Shown: piece after piece, positions 1-11,296 of the stretch
Layout: each line of letters opens with the position of its first letter
Position numbering within the stretch: position 1 is the first letter of the stretch
Source: Rhypophila decipiens
Lineage: Eukaryota; Ascomycota; Sordariomycetes; Sordariales; Naviculisporaceae
Reading direction: 5' to 3'
Length of the DNA stretch: 64,000 bases
Assembly: GCA_033297075.1 (NCBI GenBank)
Contig: MU858061.1
Location: forward strand, 1-64,000
Notes under the pieces: generated by a model
The model's input: only the letters and a program-made list of their open reading frames with translations
Told to the model about the DNA's origin: nothing
The model's database searches: none
Made by a program: the position numbers and the translations under genes

Positions 1-1
1 G

Positions 2-517
2 AATACGGGGATATGGCCGTTCAACCCCCTCAGAATACTGGAAGACCCCGAGGCTTTGATCGATACAGAAAAAGAGCCAGTTGCCCCTGGTCCACAGCCC
101 TCAACACCCCCTGACGAGTTCGATGACGAAGGATTGGTCAGTTTCTACACTCCCCGTAAGGGCAGGGATATTTTGGATCAACTGGAGGAGGCTCAACGGC
201 AACAAAGGGTGGTGGCGCGGAAGGCAGCCAAAGCCCTCGATCAAGCCCTCACGGAAAACGCCGCCTTATGCACGCAAGTGGCTCAACTATCGAGAGATCT
301 CAAGGCATTCGAGCCTCACACGCGTAAGAAGGTTAAAGAGAGCCCGAATGACGTGTTTCCTAGGATTGAAGACATCATAGCCGCGAAAAACGCGAGCCAG
401 GAGCCCCCCAAGAAGAGGAGGGCAACAAGGGCTAATGTAGATGCAACCGTAGTTCAACAAGCCGAACAAGAGCTTATCCATGGCCTTGAAGTAATCAGGG
501 AGGCAGAGGAAGGTTGA
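2..517 (+). mobile_element. pogo/Fot1-type DDE transposase, C-terminal end (cut by window edge)
   Basis: The frame is open from base 2. It begins with a TGIWPFNPLRIL-type motif, the conserved block that ends the DDE domain in fungal pogo/Fot1 (Tc1-mariner) transposases. The rest is the usual charged, coiled-coil tail: a Gln/Arg/Ala-rich helix, then a basic stretch with KKVK and PPKKRRATR (likely nuclear localisation), ending at TGA 515-517. The catalytic part lies outside the window, so activity cannot be judged. The visible tail has no internal stop. The ATG at 56 is internal and is not a start. Downstream DNA carries a 15-16 bp direct repeat as expected near a transposon end. The motif is seen in the sequence; the family assignment is from known pogo-like proteins. 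Confidence 0.75.
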
Positions 518-574
518 TTTCCTGTTTATTGTATGTAAATCGCTGCAAAATTGAGGGTGGTATGCCCGGGGGCG

Positions 575-632
575 GTCTGGTGGGGTCATCCGGTCGTGGG
601 GTCATCCGGTCTGGGGGTCCGCTTTTCTAAAG
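575..632. repeat. Subterminal direct repeats at the transposon 3' end
   Basis: Two abutting copies of GGGGTCATCCGGTC start at 582 and 598, about 65 bp after the transposase stop. Repeated short motifs next to the inverted terminal repeat are typical of Fot1/pogo elements, so the element probably ends within roughly 610-650. The exact terminus and TA target site cannot be set because the left end is outside the window. Confidence 0.5.
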
Positions 633-998
633 GGTTGAAAAATTAGGTATATAGCAAATAGATTCTAATAGCAATCCTCTATTCCTCACTCAGCGTACCT
701 TGAGCTATCCGTATAGCGGCAGCCACTTGGCGCTGTTTATGTTCAGTCTGGCTACGATCAGAACATCACACATTTTTGTTTCTCTTCATCCACCATCTTT
801 CAGAAACAACATTATCGAACATCGATCAAAATGCTTTCCAGGACGGTTTTTCGAATCACCGCACACCCCATACGCTACTATAGAAGATGATACAAAAAGG
901 TCTTACAGTAAACCATCTGCCTCATAAAGGGAGCCTAGAACTGGAACTAGAAATTTCCAATTACGATGACAAGACCTTCCACAAATTAGTGACTGCAC
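633..998. other. Intergenic stretch, mixed remnants
   Basis: No intact gene seen. Short plus-strand frames upstream of the HNH relic (for example one ending near 1040) look protein-like in composition but are broken by stops. They may be the eroded N-terminal part of that gene. Confidence 0.4.
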
Positions 999-1526
999 TT
1001 GGCAGTAGAGATTTACTTCTCACAAACATCATCAAATAAGGACTTCGATGATGTTCTCGAACTTATAATGTCCCTTATAAGCCCCTCAACAAGATCTGTC
1101 CAGGGCAGTGCCTTGAAAAAGGAGTGTCTTCAACGAGACAAACACCAATGTGTAGTGCCTGGGGTCATTGACCCAGAACACTGGCCTACCTTATCCCCAA
1201 AGGACCAGCAAGAACATCAACATGGCCGCTTGGAATGTGCATATATTCTCCCATTCGCTCTTAGAAAGTTTGATAAGAAGAATATTGGTCAGGTATATTT
1301 CACTGTTTATTCCATAAAGCAATGGCTTATATCTAACATATATTATAGGTTCGCAAAACAGCAACTATCTAGGGGGCCATGTACCGATACTTCCCTAATA
1401 CAGCAGCTTTGCCACGCCAACGCGGAGATTAAGACCATTCTGAGAAAGAAGCAACACAAACTCGATATCAGATTCCGGGAACAAGCGGTCATATTTTTGA
1501 AATACGAACATAGGCGGCCTGTTTAA
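999..1526 (+). pseudogene. HNH_2-type endonuclease-domain gene, probably degenerate
   Basis: The frame encodes LKKECLQRDKHQCVVPG, then about 25 residues, then an ECAYILPFALRKFDKK block. This matches the fungal HNH_2 pattern in which a Leu-x3-x-RD-x3-C-V-x-G segment is followed by an A/C-H/Y-I-I/L-PF segment. The usual His of the AHIIPF block is Tyr here (AYILPF), so a catalytic or metal residue appears lost. A possible 56-nt intron (1293-1348, GT...TCTAAC...TATAG) would be followed by a stop eight codons later. If it is not removed, the frame continues to 1526 with no recognisable domain. The N-terminus is also unclear. Missing His, uncertain start and early stop together suggest a relic. It lies just downstream of a transposon end. 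Confidence 0.45.
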
Positions 1527-1687
1527 GAGGCCGTGGAGGGTTGGTAGAAACTCGGAACCAATGATATCCAGGACCAAAAAGGTCCAAAGCTACACCAGAG
1601 AAGACCAAAGAACAATAACAGGATGTGAGGCTGACTTGCTGTGAAGTCTCCAAGGCTGGGTGCCAACTAGTTGGAATCTCATATCCA

Positions 1688-2605
1688 TCATCCTTTCCTC
1701 CCACGCTTTAAATACTCCTCCAACCCCACCATCTTCATACCCCTCTCATAATTCACGGTCCTTGCCACATCCCACGCTGTCCCCATCCCCGCAGCAAACA
1801 CACTCCGATACTTAATCATCCCATCCTCGGGGTTGCTCTTCACCTCTTCCCTTACCCCCTCCCCATCCAACACCTTCTTCTCCCAATTCCCTCCCACCGC
1901 CCTCTCCAGAATCTCTGCCACCTCTCGATAACTCACTGTCTCCCCAGCAACAAACACCACCTTATTCTCCGACCCTCCCGGGACATACACCAACTCGGCA
2001 ACCACCCTCCCGATATCCTCCGCCGCCGTCAACGTAACTTTATTCTCCCAACCCCCCAGCGCCGTAACCTTTCTCCCCTCAAAGTCCACCACCCCAAACG
2101 CCTTCTCAAACAACAAAAAGCTCATAAACAGTCCCGTCGACACCACCGTCCAGCTCGTCTTGTCCTGCGCCGCCAGAGTCTCTCGCACACTCAGCATCTC
2201 GTCAAACAAGTTCTGGTCACTCCCCTTGCCAATGGCTCGATAATTCAGTCCAAACTGCCACGGAAAGTACCGCTCCACGCCGGCTTGGAGGACCGCGGAC
2301 GTTACGCGGGATTGGGTGCCCGGTGGGAGACCGAAGCCCGAGGCTTGGATGACGGTGTGGTATTTTGAAAAAGTGGCGGCGAGTTGCGGGATGGGGTCGT
2401 CTACAAAGTCGCCTGGCTCGAGTGTTATACCAAGAGACAGCAGCCGGGTGGTTTCGGGTGTGGGAGTGGTCAGGGTAGCTGGGCGGCGGAGGAGAGAGAT
2501 CTGGGTTGCTCCTGGCTGGCGCGCGGGGTGGGAGAGGAGGGCGGTGAGGATGGCGGTGCCGAGTTCGCCGGCGCCGATGATGAGGATGGACGTCGGGATG
2601 GACAT
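1688..2605 (-). CDS. NmrA-like / isoflavone-reductase-like NAD(P)-binding protein
   Basis: A single-exon, 305-residue protein starting at ATG 2605. The N-terminal strand-turn-helix ILIIGAGELGTAIL (about residues 7-20) is a Rossmann dinucleotide-binding motif of GxGxxG type. LLRRP follows, where family members place the phosphate-contacting Arg. YFPWQFGLNYRAIGKG (about 113-128) matches the conserved block of NmrA/isoflavone-reductase/CipA-like proteins in which a Lys acts in reductases. Length fits the family (about 300). The products may be redox sensors or small-molecule reductases; no substrate can be inferred. The frame is intact. Its promoter side is only about 90 bp from an eroded membrane-protein exon. 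Codon use on this strand is very C-rich (plus-strand view), unlike flanking DNA. Confidence 0.85.
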   Translation of the reverse strand: MSIPTSILIIGAGELGTAILTALLSHPARQPGATQISLLRRPATLTTPTPETTRLLSLGITLEPGDFVDDPIPQLAATFSKYHTVIQASGFGLPPGTQSRVTSAVLQAGVERYFPWQFGLNYRAIGKGSDQNLFDEMLSVRETLAAQDKTSWTVVSTGLFMSFLLFEKAFGVVDFEGRKVTALGGWENKVTLTAAEDIGRVVAELVYVPGGSENKVVFVAGETVSYREVAEILERAVGGNWEKKVLDGEGVREEVKSNPEDGMIKYRSVFAAGMGTAWDVARTVNYERGMKMVGLEEYLKRGRKG

Positions 2606-2698
2606 TTCGAGTTTTTGTTTCTTCTTTTTTTTTCTGAGGGCGGTGGTTGGACGAGGGGAGGTTGGTGTGTGTGTGTGAAAAGGCTGTGAATGGTTTGT

Positions 2699-3225
2699 TT
2701 ATATGCTGGTGGATCGCGTGGGCTTGCAAAAGCTCATGTACTTGGGAATTAAGAATATGCTGGTGGATGATCGGTGATGGCGATCATCGCTCTTGCGATT
2801 TGCAAGAGGGCGTGCCTTGACGTCACGGCCATTCTCTGCTGACAAATCGGTTGGATCCAGCTTGCAGCCCGAACAAATCCGATAAGTTTGGATAGGTCTC
2901 GGAGATACTCGTCGGTTGAGCAAGGAATTGCATGTCCCATTCAGTACCATCCCCAGCGCGCCCACTGCAACCAGAAACCACGTGTTTTCCTGGAGCCCCG
3001 AAACACTGATCAGAAGACAGATCCAAAGCATGGTGAGTACCGCAAGACACCATCGTGTTTCCGGCAGTGAGTCAGAAGTCGCTGTCGCAAGAGTCTCGAG
3101 GTCCCAAGTCGGGCCACTTCCCCGTACCACCATGATATAGGTATGGCCATTCCCCTGCGTCAGAGCGACCGTTTTCTTTTTCTGTTTGAACTTGCATTCG
3201 CACTTGTGTGGTTGGCCTTTCTTTG
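2699..3225 (-). pseudogene. C-terminal exon fragment of a conserved fungal membrane-protein family
   Basis: After a good acceptor (GCTGTCAG, exon from 3225) the frame reads KKTVALTQGNGH, then VVRGSGPTWDLETLA, SLPETRWCLAVLT and LWICLLISVSGLQENTWFL. I recognise this as the region around an 'LTRGNGH...WDLE.LA' motif and the following hydrophobic segments of a large unnamed fungal integral-membrane family (recognition from memory, no search). After about position 2950 the frame loses family-like composition and simply runs to a stop, while neighbouring frames look no better. Upstream minus-strand pieces at 3439-3815 have splice-like ends and one hydrophobic stretch and could be further exons. The natural reading is a truncated or decayed gene. 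Confidence 0.45.
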
Positions 3226-5525
3226 CTGACAGCGCAACAGTAGACTAGAAAACCCTAGAGAGGACGCCGACATATTCCCCCAGGTTCTGTCGTGATACCT
3301 TATAATCGAACCCAAACTCCAACTCCACACGCAGATGCTTCAATTTTCCTCAAAAATTCAACGCCAAAAAATACAACACCCCAGCCGACCGAGCAATGCG
3401 ATTCTCTCGATATCAGTCCATACAAGTCCCTCTCAGGTCTACCGCGAAATCAAGCGACCGGGCCGTCTCGAACACGACATGACGGCCTTGATCAGTCCCC
3501 TCAGCGCTACCCCTGCGACCATCAGGGCCTCGACGCTCATCAGGCCAATCCAGATCCCATTAAGCATCTCGTTCTCGTCCCCGGCGAGGGCTGCGCTGAT
3601 GTTGACGGGTATAGATCGAGACATTGTGTCGACAAGCTTACTTGTGAGCAGATCGGGCAGTCGACGGCCGTTCCAGAACATGGATATGGATGCTTCTCGT
3701 GAAAGGGCCGGGGCAGTGGGTGAATAAGATGTGCCAGGATATTTTGCTGGTTAATTGTTAGAAGAGTGGGTGCTTCAATCCAGACATCAGGGAGGGACTG
3801 ATAATTACCTTTCAAACAATGATGTTATAGTATCGAGATGATAATGTGATCCCTTCTTCCATTGTGCTGTTTATAGGTCGGCCATTCGGTGGGAAGAACT
3901 CGATTCAAACAATAGGATACGCCGAGGTGGTGCGCCGTTTCCGTTGGCTTGCGTTTCAGAGCGTGGATTCGAGGATATCCGAGTCACTGTTCCTGATTCT
4001 TGAGAGGTTCTTTGGACAAAGCACTTGACGTCGTCTATTCAGGTACCGTCAGGGGCCTAACAAAGACTAGAGTCTTAGGAGGATAGTCCGAGCATTGTCA
4101 ACATTAAGAGGACGGAGACAGACAATGAGTGATTGGGGGAGGCCAGTATTCAAATACTCGTTTACACCTTGGGTGTCCTGTGTCGAATTTCCCCGCGAGC
4201 GACACGGAAAGATGGTGCATACAGTCAAAGTGTGTGGAGGCGGAGAATATTGAGCCAAGCAAAGTATTCCGTTACTTGTATATTGTAGTAAATTCCGGGT
4301 CGTACTAACAGATTGCAAAGCGGTGTCTTTTCTGTCCTTCTCGGCGGGCAGATTACTTTGGAGTTGGTCGTTGCTGCGCCGCCATCGACCAGGCCGTCCC
4401 GCATCCCGCGACCATGGTGAGCAGAGGCTTTTCCCCGCAGTGACGGAAGAGAACACGTTGACGGGATGGTTCTCAGCTACCTTGCATAGTATTCTTGACT
4501 TCACACAAAACGGGCCGGGATATTAGTAAATAGCAGCATACAGTTGTCAATATTACCTTCGTGTCATACTGCAGGTCCCGAATTGGGCCTTGCACACCAG
4601 TCCTTTCCTGAACAACCTGAGAATACAGACCACCATGGATTCCATCCCGCCATCCATCCCACAGTACCGGGAAACGACTTACCCCGGATCTTCGTTTTTG
4701 GGTGACATGCCCAGTCTATACTGGGGTCGGGAGATCGTGGATGGAACGTGAAGTTGCTGCGGGATAATACAGGACGAGAAAAGGCCACGATGGCCACTTT
4801 ATCCGCTCGCTTATTCTTCTTGTACACTACACCCTCATAGTAAATGCCGGTTTCCACAAATAGTATCACAGACGCACCTCTGTACATATACTACATCCAC
4901 ACACACACACACACACACACAAGTCCCGGGGTACAGGGAGAGGATAGCACGTGGAAATGTAACGCAAGAAACATCATTGATGGCCACTGCATTTTGAAGT
5001 GATCAAGATGTTTAGATCATATAAAAGATTTGGCCAGCTTTGTTTGTCACCGTGCAACGTCAATCCACGAGTTTAACATCGAGAAACATCTGAGATAACT
5101 GAGGTTAACCGAGGTCAATTATTCACCCGGGCAATTATACGATGATGGCAGTCAAGTATCAGTAGAATGGAGTGCTCAATTTGACCGAAAACAAGCTAAC
5201 GTTACTAATTAATATCAAAAATCAACGCATGTTCTCCTCCAATTCTGAAGACATTATCAACGCAATGCCAACAACGATCTACATTGTATTAAACCCATCG
5301 TAAACTCATCGCAGCAATGATAAATAGCGTAAACCAAATCGCAAGCAATAATAACAAACTCAGCGCAGATACCGGGGACAAGTAATCAGCAGGTAAATCA
5401 ACCAGAAACAAAGCAGCCATGAACATCATCAGGTCAGAAAGAACACACCTTCTCTGCAGTTCACGAAGAACGACCGCCAAGGTGGTAGGTACATATCATG
5501 AAGTTGGACACGCCCAACCACCCAG
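3226..5525. other. Intergenic or decayed-gene region
   Basis: Short minus-strand frames at 3439-3681 (one hydrophobic segment) and 3540-3815 (ends in CPICSQ before a GTAAGC donor) may be leftover exons of the membrane-protein gene. Nothing else between 3800 and 5525 is supportable. A 63-codon minus-strand frame at 5289-5480 with two hydrophobic runs lacks a family match and is treated as chance. Confidence 0.35.
4898..4921. repeat. (CA)n microsatellite
   Basis: About 12 uninterrupted CA dinucleotides. Simple repeat with no coding context. Confidence 0.95.
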
Positions 5526-5574
5526 TTACCAAGCTTCATAGGCACTGGGCGTGACAATGGGTATAGCCAAACAG

Positions 5575-5836
5575 CTAGTAGGACCCGTCAACGAAACACT
5601 CTGGAGGAAAGTCCCATTGACAGGTCTCCTTGCCGCAGACACCAGCCTTGTAAATGCGGTCCGACTCGCCGGAGAGTGTGACTCTTGTGCATTTGATACC
5701 CTGCTTGGTCTTCTCCTCGTCCTTGTTATCCGGGTTCTCGCAGCGGGAAATGACCTCGCACATCTTGCTGCCGTCCTTGTCGATGTTGTAGAAGTCTGAG
5801 CACTTCTTGCAGTTGAACGGGGGCAATATTGCACAT
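5575..5836 (-). CDS. Small cysteine-rich protein with a frame shift right after the start
   Basis: The only ATG between a minus-strand TATA-like box (6088-6095) and the coding block is at 5836-5834, in a strong CACC-ATG context. Its frame begins MCNIAP and then fails. One base out of phase, immediately after a run of five C (plus-strand G 5819-5823), lies an 82-codon frame. It has FNCKKCSDFYN, eight cysteines (two as C-x2-C) and ends at TAG near 5575. One base fewer in the run would join both parts into a compact 86-residue protein starting MC. Many fungal small Cys-rich proteins of unknown function start with MC and lack a classical signal peptide; none is seen here. Either a sequencing or assembly error in the homopolymer or a real inactivating insertion explains it. 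No function can be assigned. Confidence 0.5.
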
Positions 5837-6087
5837 GGTGTATGTTTGAGTTGCTCGCTGTGTGAGGTATCTCGCAGATATGTGGCAGCTTTTTTTAGGT
5901 AATAGTTTGTGGCTGGTTTGGGCAGAGTTGATCTATGTCTAGCCAGGGCCTCAATGAGCAGGTCAGCAATTTGGCACTTTGACAGAGTATGGCTAGGCTA
6001 CCAAGGTTTGCGGTGCTTGAGTAGTTTGGTGGTGAAGGAAGAGGACGGATATCTTAAATGGAGGGCAAAGAAGCAAGAAGATGGGCA

Positions 6088-6095
6088 TTTATATA
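6088..6095 (-). promoter_or_regulatory. TATA-like box for the Cys-rich gene
   Basis: The minus strand reads CTATATAAATG, about 250 bp upstream of the only ATG. Between it and that ATG there is no other ATG on the minus strand, which supports the start choice. Confidence 0.35.
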
Positions 6096-6099
6096 GTCA

Positions 6100-7330
6100 C
6101 CATATTGGAGGGGGCTGCTCAGTAGAATCCAGATCATGGTGCCTGAATCATGTTTTTTTTTACGCTGGCTATGACAACCTGGTGAGTTTGAGCTTGTTGC
6201 CGTATCCTTCTCTTGCCCGCTCACGGAACCCTACGTCCTGATATAGCGACGTCAAGATGAGATGAATGGAAATACAGGCGGTTGTCAACCTGGTGCAGGG
6301 CGCAACATTTGCTCTTACGACCATGGATGCATTGTAAACCTTCATGTTAAATGAATGGGTGCTGTCCGGGCTTCTGTCACATCATCTAGCTGCTGTAAAC
6401 ATGACATTCAGTGGTCATTCTCGGATCCCAGTACTTGGTTACAAACGTGGATCTCAATTACCAGGCAAAACAGGCTTTGCAGGTTTGCCATATCAGGTAC
6501 CTCGTTACATCCTGTCCTCAATACCATCTATTACTCAAGAGAGTTGTCGACTCTTTATGGTTGAGAAGTCTGTCATTACGTGTGTCATCTTTCGTTAACA
6601 CCCAGGAACGGATGTGAATCATTTTCAATCAATTATCACGATACAAGAGGCAGGTGGCAAGTGGGACTAAGTTCGGAGCCGGAAGGACAGGAACGATTTG
6701 TCCAGGGGTCCTTCTCTTTGGGAAAATACGCGGAACTCGAATGCATCAAGCTAGCACTATTAAGGTTCTCCTGATGCCGCACTATCAATCTACGTACCTG
6801 CATAGCAGATGGGCGGTCGTCCTTGACATGATACATCGAGACATTAAGAGAATGCACTTCAGGTCGCACGTACCAGTTGTTAATTCCTGCAGTGGATGGC
6901 TTTGGCGATCTGCCCTTCCATGAAGCCCGGCCTACGTCCTTTTGTGGACAGGTACTCATTATTCGAACAAGGCCGCCTCCGAGTCGCTGGTCATTGTTGG
7001 TCCTTCACGCACCTGGCCTTCTCTTTGTTCCTTCTTTTCCTCGCGTCCATCCTTTGTCATGGACTGATGCTCCATTTTGAGCTCTTAGCATTCAACGGCG
7101 GTTCTTTGTTCTCGCCAACAATGGGTGTTTCCCATGGTCGAGTCCCTTGGATGTCTTTGTCCCCGACACGAGTACTGGGACATGACATAAATATCATATC
7201 AACACGGATGCACACATAGTCACATACTCGCCAGACTCCAACTTAAGATTGCACAACGTTTTCAGCTGCTTTTAAAGCCCTAAATTTGCCATTCTTGGAC
7301 GATAGCAGTTCCTACCCGTCCGTATCCAAC
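6100..7330. other. Intergenic stretch with no supportable gene
   Basis: Several overlapping 60-110 codon frames exist on both strands, but none has a domain, codon bias or splice structure that stands out. The last 100 bp before 7331 is the presumed 5' leader of the helicase gene. Confidence 0.5.
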
Positions 7331-10300
7331 ATGTCTGCACTTCCCACGGGCGTCACAGCGGATGCCAAGAGAAAGTACTTTCTCTTCTATTCCCAAAGTC
7401 CGCCAGAATTCGAGACTAAGCGAAGACGAATCAAGGCTGAGGACGACGACATCGCCCAGGGATTGCGAGTCGCCGCTGATCCTGTCAACCTCAACGACGT
7501 CCTGGCAGTTGTTTACAGAGTGCAGGAGGATGGCTCATGGGAAGCCATCAAGCACATTGCGCTCTCCAGATTCATCTTGACCACCACAAGGACGTGGAGT
7601 ACTCCTGTTCCAAATCCCTGGGGTGATCTTTTACGATTCCAGAATCTTAACTCTGGGGGCATTGTCGGTAATGTTCTCTACGAGGAACTCTACTCTCAAC
7701 TCTACGATGGTCTACAGCAGACCGAAGTTTTGTGTGCCCATCTTGGCAAGGATGTCACTGAGACTGTCGGGGTTGAGAACAACCAAGGCAGTATTTTTCC
7801 AGGTTGGCTCCTGGTTAAGAACCCAAGGACACTTCGACACATTTTAAACTTCTTGAGCAGACAGCCAAGACCCTTCTATGAAGGTCATCCCATGGTTATC
7901 CCCATCCTTGCATTCCGGCGATTCCGCACCATGGACCGTCCTGGTGTGCCAGTGAGGCAACCTACGTCTGTCACAGTCCCAGTTGACACAAACCCCGCCG
8001 AAAATGTACAGCCGGGACCCGTTATTGCTGTCCCTGGGCGTCCTCCTCCTCCTCCTCTTCCTATCGACAATCGACCAGCCGACCCTGGGGATGGCGCTTT
8101 CATCGACTCGGACCTGATGGACGTTGATGAGCAGGAACACACCCATAACACGCCAACTGTGGACCCACCTTCCCCTTCCCCACCACCAAGGGAGATTATT
8201 CAACCCGGTCAAGAAGAAGAACCGGCAGATGCACTCGCAAGGCACCTAAGAGGCTATGATACCCAGGACGATGACCAGGTTTGGCGAAACGTATGCGAGT
8301 TTTTTGGGCATGACCACAAGAAGAAGAATTTTGATGAGGGCGTGCAGATTCTCGGAACGACCTTCAGATTACGGCCGCATCAGATGGAAGCCGTATATTT
8401 GTTTCTGCTGCGATCATACACGGAGACGCAATTGGAGGAAAACGGACCATCTGAACAGCACTTTGGTGGACTTAACGCCATGGGGACTGGGCTGGGGAAG
8501 ACGATAATCTCTCTCGCCATTGTCGCCGTCATACGATTGATGGAAATTTGGAACATCGAGATAACGACGGAAGGATCTACGTACGAGCATGGAATGGGTA
8601 AGTAAAGCAAATACAAAGATAAAGGCAATGACACGCTAACACAGGTATGTAATAGATGGAAATGAAAGTGAGAATAGGAAACGCAAGTGCAAGCACGCTC
8701 AAGCTGCGATCAAAATCCAGTGCTGCTGCATTGAGGGCTCCCTAGCACATGCGATCGCCAACGACATCAGACCTGGCCCATCCATGATCTTTACACCTCC
8801 AGGTGTCGTCATTCAGTATTGGCAGGAAGCCAGAGCTTTCCTGCAGCCTGAAATCCGATTGGGGGACAAAACTCACAAGTTTGTTACACCCTTGTACTTT
8901 ACAAGTCAAGTCAGGAATCAGGACCCAAAATACAGCCCTCAAAACTACAAAGACATCGTTGTCACAAAAGCGCTAGATACTGAAGGTGGCCCTGACGATC
9001 CTGATAATACACCAAAATCATACCCCCAGTTGGCGCTCAACGCACAGATGAAAAGGCACCACCTCGGGACTGGGAACAAGAAGATTGTACCCGGTCAAGT
9101 TGCAGCGGCTGCTGTCTCGAATAAAAGCGCGGGCAGCTAGGGCAGCCAGACCAGCCAGAAAGGGAATGTCACGGTCGTCCAGAAAGGGACTACTAAATTC
9201 TATTTGTGGCCACCACCGGGACCAACAACATGGCGACCAGTATACAGTGACCAGCAGGAAGTAAAATTAAAAGAGGAACACTTTCTCGTTATATTGAGCA
9301 ACAGCGGAAACTCACTATCCTATAAAACAGAGCTCGCTAAAATATTCAAGCACGATTACAACTTCCACAAAAGCACGACTGGAGACCAAGTGCATGGCGT
9401 GTGGTGGTGTGTACGGCCACGGCTGGTTTGCTACGACGAGTTCCACACGGTGAAATCGGCCACTACCGTAATTCACAATATTCTCAAAATGTGGAACCAC
9501 GAATACTGCAAACCTGGAAGGCCTGAGGAAAGGTTCAAGTTCCTCGCCATGAGCGCGACCCCAATCATAACGAAAGTTGACGACAGCCTGAGCCAGGTCA
9601 TGGAATACATCCTGGATAAGAACAAGGACCGATATAAATCTTATAAGACCCAGGCCACTACCATCGACAAGGATTTCCAGAGGTTGGCCAACCTAGCCGA
9701 AGCACAAAGGGCAGCTTTTGATGGTGCTTGCGGGGAGATGAACAAGATATTGAAGAGCATCATGGTGAGGCGCACCGTCAACAGCAGATTCCATGGCAAG
9801 AGACTTTTCAACCACCCATTGCCGTGAAGCGGTGGACGTGCAAGTCTGATATGACAAAAATGGATCACAAGGACACCGACGTGGGGAAGGCGCTTTGGGA
9901 CATGGTTAAGAGATCCAGGTCATGGTATAACGGGGCGGTGAACGCAAAAATCCAGGCATATAAGGACAAGGATGGCTATACAAAGGAATTCCCTGATGAT
10001 CCGGCAAGAGAAGAGGCTCGTGTCAGGGGGGAGGCCATCAAGGCTGTCATGAAGGACATTGAACATCAAACCGAACCTCAAAGCAGTGGAGCGGCTACGA
10101 GTAGTGAGGGAGACGATGAACCACCGGCCGACAGACCTGGAGATGACGACTTGGACCCCGATGACACTGACGACATGGAGACCGACACGGCTTTCGAGAG
10201 TCTGAATAAGTGCCAAGAAAAACCTACCTACAACCGGGCACTATGGATCTCGCAGTTTCCCAACATTCTCTCCCTGCCCGCAGGCCAACACAAAGACCCT

Positions 10301-11296
10301 CGAGAATGGCTCAATCTAAGCAAGATGAATGAGAAGCTAAGCAATACGACCAACAAAAAAACCTTGAAGTATACATTGGGAGACTACTTTACCGAAGACA
10401 GGAATCTCGACATCAATACCATCTGCCGAGAAAGCAGGAAAATTGAACTGCTCAAGAAGATCCTCAGAAGGGCATGGAGGGACAGTTCGAGAAACTACCT
10501 CGCGCCTAGGAGGCCCAGGCTCAAGAAGCGCGTCGTCATCTTCACCGCCGCCCCCGGCGAGGCAGCCATCATCACCGCCTTCCTCAAACGAAACTATGCC
10601 GACAAATGCCGAGCCGAGTGGGCCAAGGACGGCGCAGTGGCCACTTCTCTCTTCAACTCGGAAGAGACTCTCTTTCCCGACATTCCGTTTGCGGACGAGG
10701 TAACAGGCTCCGCTGATTACACTCTCCCCAAACTACCCACCGTCCTGGTGGGCACCTGCGGCGTCCTGGGCACAGGCTTCGACCTCATCTCCAAATGCGC
10801 ATATGGCGTCTTGTTTCGACTGCCGTGGGGCGAGGTGGAGGAGGAGCAGGCCCGCGGGAGGATCTACCGATGCGGCCAGCGGTTCAAGAGCAAGTGGTTC
10901 GTCTTGCTTGGACGGGACGGGCCGTTTGAGTCGATTATTTCTCAGCGACACAACATGAGGCAGGATGTGTTTAGGCAATTTATCGACGGGAAGGATGATG
11001 AAGCCGACATGCCGCCAGCGCCGAGCAGGTTTACCGAGTATGACGGGTTTGACGACGATGAGGGCGAGGATGAGGACGGGATGAATGATGAGGAGCCTAT
11101 AGGAGAACTCGAACGGCAACAAGCTCTGCGACGCCAACAAGCTCTAGCATGGCAGAACCAGACAAACCAGCTATTAGATGACGTGATGCTGCCAACCTGG
11201 CAACCAATCAGACGACCTGGAGACTACGACTCGGACCAAAACGAATTCCTACAAATTGTAAGGAACCGGGGGAGGGACAATACGGGGGGGACGTGA
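7331..11296 (+). pseudogene. SNF2-type (SF2) helicase-like protein, interrupted by a stop and a frameshift
   Basis: Start ATG 7331 (MSALPTG). Exon 1 ends at 8597; intron 8598-8655 (GTAAGT, GCTAAC, AATAG) keeps frame (GAT codon across the junction). Exon 1 carries RLRPHQMEAVYLF and Walker A MGTGLGKT. Exon 2 has GPSMIFTPPGVVIQYWQ (motif Ia-like), the DEFH box (YDEFHTVKS) and motif III MSATP. After VRRTVNSRFHG the C-terminal half continues in another frame with VVIFTAAPGEA, VLVGTCGVLGTGFDL (motif V) and QARGRIYRCGQR (motif VI). All core motifs of an SNF2-like ATPase are thus present, in order, over about 1,300 codons. Two lesions break it: an in-frame TAG at 9138-9140, where CAG occurs in the neighbouring repeated codons, and a one-base shift near 9805-9820. 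Acidic low-complexity segments flank the motor. Likely a recent pseudogene, or an intact gene with two sequence errors. Confidence 0.7.

Noticed and set aside
2217..2729. His/Pro-rich 170-codon frame on the minus strand
   Set aside because: It overlaps the NmrA-like gene in another frame; composition is a by-product of that gene's C-rich third positions.
5289..5480. 63-codon frame with two hydrophobic runs, possible small membrane protein
   Set aside because: No ATG at the frame start, no family match and no transcript signals; not distinguishable from chance.
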